Part shown: piece by piece, positions 7,006 to 11,805 of the stretch
How positions within the stretch are numbered: the stretch's first letter is position 1
Layout of the letters: every line of letters starts with the position of its first letter
From: Treponema sp.
GTDB lineage: Bacteria; Spirochaetota; Spirochaetia; Treponematales; Treponemataceae
Assembly: GCA_003447785.1 (NCBI GenBank)
Contig: DLYJ01000064.1
Location: forward strand, 1-11,805
Reading direction: 5' to 3'
Length of the DNA: 11,805 bases
Made by a program: the position numbers and the translations under genes
The notes under the pieces: model-generated
What the model saw: the letters and a program-made list of their open reading frames with translations, nothing else
What the model was told of the DNA's origin: nothing
Databases searched by the model: none

Positions 7006-7091
7006 CAGGGGCTTGCCGCGGGGCTGGCCCCTGGGCTGGCCCTGTCAGTCCCGCGCAAACGCCCTGTCATTCCCGCACTCGTTGCGGGAAT
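7006..7091. repeat. GC-rich palindromic repeat patch (REP-like; possible terminator)
   Basis: CAGGGGC (7006-7012) pairs with GCCCCTG (7027-7033). GGGCTGGCCC occurs twice (7021-7030 and 7033-7042). Two 16-base near-copies of CCTGTCANTCCCGC(G/A)C occur at 7041-7056 and 7063-7078. ATTCCCGCA (7069-7077) pairs with TGCGGGAAT (7083-7091), a 9-bp perfect stem with a 5-nt loop. The GTCATTCCCGC...GCGGGAATC form is like intergenic REP palindromes of many bacteria. Only short T stretches follow the second stem, so a terminator role after the small lipoprotein gene is possible but not clear. Confidence 0.6.
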
Positions 7092-7121
7092 CTTTCCAAT
7101 AAGACCGGTTCATATTCTTCC

Positions 7122-7150
7122 TTGTCCAAACGGCCAAAACACATTACTAT
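7122..7150 (+). promoter_or_regulatory. Candidate promoter of rsmE giving a leaderless transcript
   Basis: TTGTCC (7122-7127), a 17-base spacer, TACTAT (7145-7150). The predicted start, seven bases on, is 7157, the A of the rsmE ATG. No Shine-Dalgarno sequence precedes that ATG. Confidence 0.45.
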
Positions 7151-7156
7151 TCACCT

Positions 7157-7912
7157 ATGAATATCTGTCTGTTTACACCCGACGAACTTAACCAGCCTCT
7201 TGTTAAAAAAGATGAACGCAACCAACACATCGTAAAAGTTCTCCACAAAAAAGCAGGCGACAGCTTTGATGCAGGCGTTATCGGCGGCATGGCAGGTATT
7301 GCGACCATTACAGATATTTCTCCGGAAGGTAACATTCAATTCAGTTTTGAACCAAAATCTGCCGGCAAAAAGCTCTACCCGCTCACAATGATTATCGGAT
7401 TTCCACGCCCGATTCAATTAAGAAGGCTTTTGCGCGACATGGCTGGGCTTGGAGTTACAAAAATCATTCTTTCCGGCACCGAACTCACAGAAAAAAGCTA
7501 TTTGAATTCAAACGTAGTAAAAGACGGCTCTGCTTTTCGCATGCTGCTGGAAGGAACCGCTCAGGCCGCAAGCACACACGTGCCGCACCTTGTTACTTCT
7601 CCTTCCCTGAGCCAGGCAATACAGATGGTCCGGGAAGAACAGGATGCATCTTTTGCAGGCTGTGACAGCTCTCTGATTGCACTTGATAATGTCCGCGCAG
7701 GACAGAGCCTCCACGAGTTTTTGCAGAAAGAAGGTTCCCACTCGGCCGTGGCTGCAATCGGAAGCGAACGCGGCTGGACCGACAGAGAACGGGACCTTCT
7801 CCAGGATGCGGGCTTTTCGCTCTGCTCCATGGGATGCCGCGTCCTGAGAACAGAAACCGCAGCCACAGTTGCCGCCTCCCTTATTCTCGACTCAATGGGC
7901 TTTTTAGGGTAA
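7157..7912 (+). CDS. rsmE: 16S rRNA (uracil-1498-N3)-methyltransferase RsmE
   Basis: 251 residues, the usual length. RsmE methylates N3 of U1498 in 16S rRNA in assembled 30S subunits, using SAM. Seen: an N-terminal PUA-like part (MNICLFTPDE, HIVKVLHKKAGD), the linker RPIQLRRLLRDMAGLGV typical of the family, and the C-terminal SPOUT knot with AAIGSERGWTDRERDLL and SMGCRVLRTETAATVAA. The canonical IGPEGG is IGSERG here: P becomes S and the first G of GG becomes R, so the SAM loop is slightly unusual. The RILRTETA-type knot is intact. The ATG has no ribosome site and coincides with a predicted transcription start. The zincin gene begins 10 bp after its stop. Confidence 0.93.
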   Translation: MNICLFTPDELNQPLVKKDERNQHIVKVLHKKAGDSFDAGVIGGMAGIATITDISPEGNIQFSFEPKSAGKKLYPLTMIIGFPRPIQLRRLLRDMAGLGVTKIILSGTELTEKSYLNSNVVKDGSAFRMLLEGTAQAASTHVPHLVTSPSLSQAIQMVREEQDASFAGCDSSLIALDNVRAGQSLHEFLQKEGSHSAVAAIGSERGWTDRERDLLQDAGFSLCSMGCRVLRTETAATVAASLILDSMGFLG

Positions 7913-7915
7913 AAT
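7887..7915 (+). promoter_or_regulatory. Weak candidate promoter ahead of the zincin-like gene
   Basis: TCGACT (7887-7892), a 17-base spacer, TAAAAT (7910-7915). A start at 7922-7923 would meet the ATG at 7923, which lacks a well-placed ribosome site. Four of six and five of six consensus matches. It lies across the end of rsmE, so chance is a real alternative. Confidence 0.25.
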
Positions 7916-7922
7916 AGAATAT

Positions 7923-8723
7923 ATGGATAACGAATCAATTAAACAGGCTCTTTTGCAGATTCAACCGACAGAACTGGATTTTTCAGTAATTATGACAGGA
8001 AAAGAATCTGTCCGCGTTAACGGTCTTTACAACCCGGAAACCCGCGAAATTTTACTGCACAACAAAAATTTTAAGAGCGACAGCCAGCTCATCTACACCG
8101 CAATTCACGAATACACCCACCATCTCATAAACGAAGAAAAACTTGCAGAAAGCGGCGGCAAACTCCTTGCAACCGGACGCGCCCACAACGCTGCATTCTG
8201 GTCAAAATTCCACACTCTTCTGGAAAAAGCAGGTGAACTTGGAATTTACAAAATTGAAATCGAAGACAACCCTGAACTCAAAGAACTTACAGAAAAAATC
8301 CGCCACGACTACATGGAAGTCAACGGACGGCTCATGCAAGAATTCGGTAAGCTTCTTGCCCAGGCACATGCCCTTTGCGAAAAGGCAAACATCCGCTACG
8401 AAGATTATCTTGACCGCGTTCTCTGCCTTCCGCGCAATACCGCCAAGGAAATTACAAAGGTCGGCCACATAGAAGTTAACCCTGCAATGGGTTTTGACAA
8501 TATGAAAAAGGTCGCAATGATTAAAAACAAGGACGATCGTGCCGCCGCCGAAGAACAGATTCTTGCCGGTAAACCTGCTGACACTGTAGCACAGCTCATG
8601 AAGCAGCACAAAAAGGACGACCCCCGCGCCAAACTCGAAAAAGAAAAAAACCGCCTGGAAAAGACCATCACTGCCCTGCAGCAGCGTCTCCAGTACGTTG
8701 AGGAAAGCCTTGAAAGCCTCTAA
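7923..8723 (+). CDS. HExxH zincin-like (SprT/WLM-type) putative metalloprotease
   Basis: 266 residues with no signal peptide, so cytoplasmic. HEYTHH gives a zinc site H62, E63, H66 with E63 as base, and AHNAAFWSKF 22 residues later offers H88 as third ligand. This layout (HExxH, then H in an FW-containing motif) is like SprT and WLM/YgjP zincins, which act on DNA-protein crosslinks or related substrates. The match is by motif only. Residues 30-58 form the strands before the helix, as expected. Residues about 120-190 are helical, and 235-266 form a charged coiled coil (KLEKEKNRLEKTITALQQRLQYVEESL). It lies 10 bp after rsmE, and its end overlaps the next gene by 14 bp. Substrate unknown. Confidence 0.75.
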   Translation: MDNESIKQALLQIQPTELDFSVIMTGKESVRVNGLYNPETREILLHNKNFKSDSQLIYTAIHEYTHHLINEEKLAESGGKLLATGRAHNAAFWSKFHTLLEKAGELGIYKIEIEDNPELKELTEKIRHDYMEVNGRLMQEFGKLLAQAHALCEKANIRYEDYLDRVLCLPRNTAKEITKVGHIEVNPAMGFDNMKKVAMIKNKDDRAAAEEQILAGKPADTVAQLMKQHKKDDPRAKLEKEKNRLEKTITALQQRLQYVEESLESL

Positions 8724-9624
8724 GTTTATTCTGCTTGCCTTTATCGCTCTTTTGCAGACAGGCCTTTTTGCACAGACTAAAACCTCTTCAAAAACAAGCG
8801 TTACGATGCCCAGTGCACCGACAATGCCTTCTATCAGCGCGCCTGCCCTTGGAAACGGCTTTTACGTTCCCGGAAGCGACGGTTTTTACTCAGGTCACAA
8901 AAACGTTCCGGCAGGCACAAATTCAAAAACTGCAGCGTCAACAGAAACCCCAGCGGCTAACCCGGCTGCCACGGCGACAAATACAGATTCAACAGATGCA
9001 CTTTCAGTCCTGACAAACAGCGCAGGTACAATTTCCAGCATGCTCACGGCAGGAGATTTGTCTTCCCTTGACAGCATGGGAGTTCTTCCATCAGTTGGCG
9101 GCCTGTTGAATTCAACAAACAAGAACGCCTCTGACACAGTGATGCTCAGGCAGATTTTGAACGAATTGAATGAATTAAAACAGCAGGTAAATGCCGTAAG
9201 CACAGCCCGCGGAACAACACCTGCCACAACAGCCGCAGTATCAGACACAAAACAGACCGAGCGCTCAAAACTTTTGCGTTTTGTCATCAACGGAACCGAC
9301 ATACTGGGTTCACTGCGTTCGATTTATTTTTCTCACCCGGAAAGCGACGGAACCTTCCTTTTGACAGCTGACCGCGTTTACCTGAATTCATCAAAAACAA
9401 ATACAGAAACTTTCCACCTTTTGTTCCGCGCAACCGGCACAAAAAACACAGGAACCGTATTTACAGTCAGCCCTGCAATTACACAGGCAACAGATGATAA
9501 AAATTCACCGGTGTTCAGGCTCGCTCAGATTAATAACCTGACGGCAAGCCGCACGGGAAACCTTGTAACACTCCGCACCCAACAGGACGGCCTCAGGGTT
9601 GATGTTCTTATTGCTCTTGAATAA
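8710..9624 (+). CDS. Secreted protein of unknown function (304 aa)
   Basis: The start is taken as TTG 8710, because GAGGA (8700-8704) lies 5 bases upstream. TTG 8698 in the same frame has no ribosome site. Residues 1-22 are a signal peptide with likely cleavage at LFA-QT. About 22-125 is Ser/Thr/Ala/Pro-rich low-complexity sequence, with a short helical stretch (VMLRQILNELNELKQQV) near 140-160 that may oligomerise. The C-terminal part, from about residue 190 (KLLRFVINGTDILGSLRSIYFS) to the end (LRVDVLIALE), is a beta-rich folded domain. I recognise no family; it looks lineage-specific. It overlaps the zincin gene by 14 bp and precedes rsmG, so it belongs to the same transcription unit. Probably periplasmic or surface-associated. 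Confidence 0.78.
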   Translation: MKASKFILLAFIALLQTGLFAQTKTSSKTSVTMPSAPTMPSISAPALGNGFYVPGSDGFYSGHKNVPAGTNSKTAASTETPAANPAATATNTDSTDALSVLTNSAGTISSMLTAGDLSSLDSMGVLPSVGGLLNSTNKNASDTVMLRQILNELNELKQQVNAVSTARGTTPATTAAVSDTKQTERSKLLRFVINGTDILGSLRSIYFSHPESDGTFLLTADRVYLNSSKTNTETFHLLFRATGTKNTGTVFTVSPAITQATDDKNSPVFRLAQINNLTASRTGNLVTLRTQQDGLRVDVLIALE

Positions 9625-9655
9625 TATTTGACCGCGACATTTAAAAGGAGACAAA

Positions 9656-10435
9656 TTGAATTATTTACACGAAGGCCTTGTTCAGCTGGGCTTTGATAAA
9701 GACGATTTTTACGGAATCAGCCACCTTCCCCTCGACCAGATTGAATTCAAGATGGACCTCTACATCAAGGCCCTCCAGGAATACAACGCAAAATTTGACC
9801 TGATAAACACCGACGATTACGACCAGATTGTAATCCGCCACATCCTCGACAGTCTCTCCGGCGCCCCCCTCCTCGCAAAACAAATCTCCGTTCGTAATAC
9901 AGGAAGTACTGGCCATACTGGCCAAGGACGGCCAGCCACACCTCCATGTGACGGAAGCAACGCTTCCGTCGAAGGTGGTAATACAGGAAGTATTACCACC
10001 GCAGACTTAGGATCAGGTGCAGGGCTTCCGGGCATTCCCCTTTCCGCAGTTTTTCCCCAGTTCAATTTTGTCCTTGTGGAACGCATGAGTAAGCGCTGCA
10101 ACTTTCTTGAACACTGCGCACGCCTCCTCCAGCTCAAAAACGTAACAGTAGAAGAAAATCAGGCAGAGCGCCTCCAGCAGAACAGATTCGACTTTTGTGT
10201 GTTCCGCGCATTCCGTCCCCTGGAAAAAAAGATGACTCATGTTTTGCGCCGCATCCTCAAAGACGGCGGAAAACTCCTCGCATACAAGGCAAAAGCGTCC
10301 AAAATCGAAGAAGAAATGACTGCTCTCGGTAAAAATATGCCAACCTACAAAGTAGAAAGTCTTGTAGTTCCATTTTTGACCGAAAACTCACAGGACGAAG
10401 AGCGGGAAAGAAATCTCGTTATAATTGATAAATAA
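9656..10435 (+). CDS. rsmG: 16S rRNA (guanine-527-N7)-methyltransferase RsmG, with an insertion
   Basis: RsmG methylates N7 of G527 in 16S rRNA using SAM; loss in other bacteria gives low-level streptomycin resistance. Seen: KFDLINTDDYDQIVIRHILDS (about 46-66), SAM motif ADLGSGAGLPGIPL (116-129), RMSKRCNFLEHCARLLQLKNV, FDFCVFRAFRPLEKK, and the C-terminal RNLVIID. The start is TTG at 9656 with AAGGAG (9645-9650) five bases upstream. At 259 residues it is longer than usual (about 200-240). The excess is residues 80-115, rich in Gly/Thr/Ser/Asn, lying between HILDSLSGAPLLAKQISV and the SAM motif, where E. coli RsmG has no extra sequence. Those residues are encoded by a cluster of palindromes. 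The enzyme core appears otherwise intact. Confidence 0.93.
   Translation: MNYLHEGLVQLGFDKDDFYGISHLPLDQIEFKMDLYIKALQEYNAKFDLINTDDYDQIVIRHILDSLSGAPLLAKQISVRNTGSTGHTGQGRPATPPCDGSNASVEGGNTGSITTADLGSGAGLPGIPLSAVFPQFNFVLVERMSKRCNFLEHCARLLQLKNVTVEENQAERLQQNRFDFCVFRAFRPLEKKMTHVLRRILKDGGKLLAYKAKASKIEEEMTALGKNMPTYKVESLVVPFLTENSQDEERERNLVIIDK
9894..10000 (+). repeat. Palindromic element inserted in frame within rsmG
   Basis: GTAATACAGGAAGTA occurs twice in the same frame (9894-9908 and 9978-9992). Between and around them: a tandem 9-bp repeat TACTGGCCA (9907-9915, 9916-9924); CTGGCC (9918-9923) pairing with GGCCAG (9930-9935); GACGGAAGC (9950-9958) pairing with GCTTCCGTC (9962-9970), 9 bp with a 3-nt loop; and GGTGGTAATAC (9974-9984) pairing with GTATTACCACC (9990-10000), 11 bp with a 5-nt loop. 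The block fits the extra 36 codons of RsmG almost exactly. No transposase or coding capacity of its own. Confidence 0.75.
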
Positions 10436-10457
10436 AGGTTAAATTCTTTATTAAATC

Positions 10458-10486
10458 TTGTTTTTTTGCACTTTTTTACCGATAAT
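10458..10486 (+). promoter_or_regulatory. Candidate promoter of the TPR gene giving a leaderless transcript
   Basis: TTGTTT (10458-10463), a 17-base spacer, GATAAT (10481-10486). The predicted start seven bases on is 10493, the A of the ATG. The sequence before the ATG has no purine-rich ribosome site. Confidence 0.45.
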
Positions 10487-10492
10487 TATAGT

Positions 10493-11805
10493 ATGGATCC
10501 AGTATTATTACTTACCGGCATAGTTATTATCATCGCAATTATTGCAATCTCACTTGTCGTTTCATCACGCAAATCAGGTTCAAAACGTGGTGGCAAACAG
10601 AAAAACCGTTCTCAGATTATCAAGGAAGCTTCAAGGAAGCTTGCCCAGGACCCGCACAACCCGGACGGTTTGATTGCCCTCGGTAACGTTTATTTTAACG
10701 AGCATAACTGGGAAAAGGCCTACCAGATTTATGACACAATGCTTAGTATTGCACCGGCCCACCAGGAAATAGATCCATTTACCGCAGCCCTTCGTCAGGG
10801 TATCTGCGCCCTCAAACTGAATAAAATTCAGGATGCCTTCCGTGGCCTTCCTGCCGCATATCAGATTAACCCGTCAAACTTCGACGTTAACTACAACCTG
10901 GGACTTGCCTGCTATCAGAACAAAGAGTATGACAAGGCAATTCCATGTCTCAAAAAAGCCATCGTTGCAAATCCGGAAGCAACAAACGTAAACGCTCCCC
11001 TTGCAATGGCTTTGTATAAGGCACATCATTTTAAGGAAAGTCTCGCCTTTCTCCGCAAGGCTCTCGACGAAAACCCGGACAATAAGGAAGCACTTTACTC
11101 AATGGCAGACGCCATGCAGGAATGCGGTTACGGCGAAAAGGCCATGAAAGTATTTATGCACCTTCGCCCGGACCCGGAATTCGGTGCACGCTCATGTCTT
11201 TCTGCCGGCATCATTCATATGAATTCAAACCAGTACGAAAAGGCAATGCAGGATTTTGAAATCGGTCTGCGCCACCAGAACATTCCTCAGGACCTGCTCC
11301 TGGAAATCCGCTATCGTTACGCAAACGCATGTTTTGCTACAAAAAATATTTCTCTCGGTATCATGCAGCTCCGCGAAATCCAGGCCATCAACCCGTCTTA
11401 CAAGGACTGCGGTCAGCTTTTGAGCCGCTATTCAGAATTGAACCAGAACAAGAACCTTCAGATTTATCTCATGAGCAGTTCAAGCGACTTTGTTGCACTC
11501 TGCCGCAAAATTGTTCTTGTTTACTATCCTCGTTCAGTTGTAAAAATTCAGGATATTTCGGTTCAGCCGGATAATGTTGAAATTCTTCTTACTGTTGATT
11601 CAAATAAATGGGAAGATACGGAAATTTTCAGATTCTATCGTACTACAGGTTCCGTTGGTGAACTTTACGTCCGCGACTTCCAGGCAAAGGTTAGTGATAC
11701 AAAGGCCGACCGCGGTATTTGTTTTACAGCCGGCGTCTATACAGAAGAAGGCCGAAAGTACGCCGAAGGACGTCCAATCGACCTTATTCAGAAAGACGGC
11801 TTAAT
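10493..11805 (+). CDS. Membrane-anchored TPR protein with Mrr-like C-terminal domain (3' truncated)
   Basis: The frame stays open from the ATG at 10493 to the window end (437 codons visible). Residues about 4-25 form one transmembrane segment (VLLLTGIVIIIAIIAISLVV), followed by a basic patch (RKSGSKRGGKQKNR), so the rest should be cytoplasmic. Residues about 45-310 contain several TPR-like units, e.g. PDGLIALGNVYFNEHNWEKAYQIYDTML, DVNYNLGLACYQNKEYDKAIPCLKKAI and FKESLAFLRKALDENPDNKEALYSMA. From about 330 (SSDFVALCRKIVLVYYP) the sequence resembles an Mrr-type restriction-endonuclease fold, ending in GELYVRDFQAKV, ADRGICFTAGVYTEEGRKYAEGRPIDLIQKDGL. At the nuclease Q-x-K position it reads R380-F381-Y382, so catalysis looks lost. 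Role unknown; perhaps a scaffold. Confidence 0.85.
   Translation, partial: MDPVLLLTGIVIIIAIIAISLVVSSRKSGSKRGGKQKNRSQIIKEASRKLAQDPHNPDGLIALGNVYFNEHNWEKAYQIYDTMLSIAPAHQEIDPFTAALRQGICALKLNKIQDAFRGLPAAYQINPSNFDVNYNLGLACYQNKEYDKAIPCLKKAIVANPEATNVNAPLAMALYKAHHFKESLAFLRKALDENPDNKEALYSMADAMQECGYGEKAMKVFMHLRPDPEFGARSCLSAGIIHMNSNQYEKAMQDFEIGLRHQNIPQDLLLEIRYRYANACFATKNISLGIMQLREIQAINPSYKDCGQLLSRYSELNQNKNLQIYLMSSSSDFVALCRKIVLVYYPRSVVKIQDISVQPDNVEILLTVDSNKWEDTEIFRFYRTTGSVGELYVRDFQAKVSDTKADRGICFTAGVYTEEGRKYAEGRPIDLIQKDGL

Noticed and set aside
6834..7070. Minus-strand reading frame across the end of the small lipoprotein gene
   Set aside because: It is antisense to a well-supported lipoprotein gene and starts within the palindromic repeat patch; composition is repeat-derived.
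7508..7938. Minus-strand reading frames opposite rsmE
   Set aside because: They are antisense shadows of a clear RsmE; no ribosome sites or domains.
8202..8671. Minus-strand reading frames opposite the zincin-like gene
   Set aside because: They are hydrophobic by virtue of being antisense to a lysine/glutamate-rich coding region; no independent support.
8698..8709. TTG start at 8698 for the secreted protein
   Set aside because: No ribosome site precedes it, whereas TTG 8710 has GAGGA 5 bases upstream and gives a standard signal peptide.
11329..11804. Two short plus-strand reading frames (11329-11574 and 11574-11804)
   Set aside because: They lie in another frame of the continuous TPR/Mrr-like gene that begins at 10493; their sequences show no domain.

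Overview
The window most resembles a host-associated treponeme (Spirochaetes, Treponema of the oral, rumen or gut type). This rests on several lipoproteins with relaxed spirochaete-style lipoboxes, a family M30 metallopeptidase with the AHEFQHMINF motif, a clostripain-type (C11) lipoprotein, TTG start codons, and a plus-strand run of rsmE, zincin, secreted protein, rsmG and TPR protein. The genus is inferred from gene content; no rRNA or other marker is present.

Layout. Positions 3-647 (+) hold the C-terminal part of an ABC transporter ATPase. It converges on a five-gene minus-strand operon read from 3855 down to 640: a DUF3990-type ADP-ribosyltransferase-like protein, an 81-residue helical protein, a DUF3791-type protein, a large M30 zinc peptidase lipoprotein and a small exported protein. 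The first four genes are abutting, overlapping by one base, or 3 bp apart. This block is clearly AT-richer than the rest (two sampled 60-base stretches are about 28% G+C, against about 47-48% in the rsm region), so it looks acquired.

A gene-free stretch of about 310 bp (3856-4168) carries divergent promoters and, on the plus strand, a leader with three perfect stem-loops. It precedes a clostripain-family lipoprotein (4169-6583) coupled to a small lipoprotein (6583-7002). Both peptidases are thus followed by a small exported beta-rich protein. A GC-rich palindromic repeat patch (7006-7091) separates this region from the next.

The right half looks like a resident housekeeping cluster: rsmE (7157-7912), an HExxH zincin-like cytoplasmic protein (7923-8723), a secreted protein of unknown function (8710-9624), rsmG (9656-10435), and a membrane-anchored TPR protein (10493 to the window end) whose C-terminus resembles an Mrr-type nuclease domain lacking its catalytic residues. 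RsmE and RsmG modify 16S rRNA.

Main points of interest: the three-gene ART-like module resembling a toxin-antitoxin system; a 108-bp in-frame palindromic insertion in rsmG just before its SAM-binding motif; the three-hairpin leader of the C11 peptidase; start codons that coincide with predicted transcription starts and lack Shine-Dalgarno sequences; and the Mrr-like pseudonuclease fused to a membrane TPR protein.
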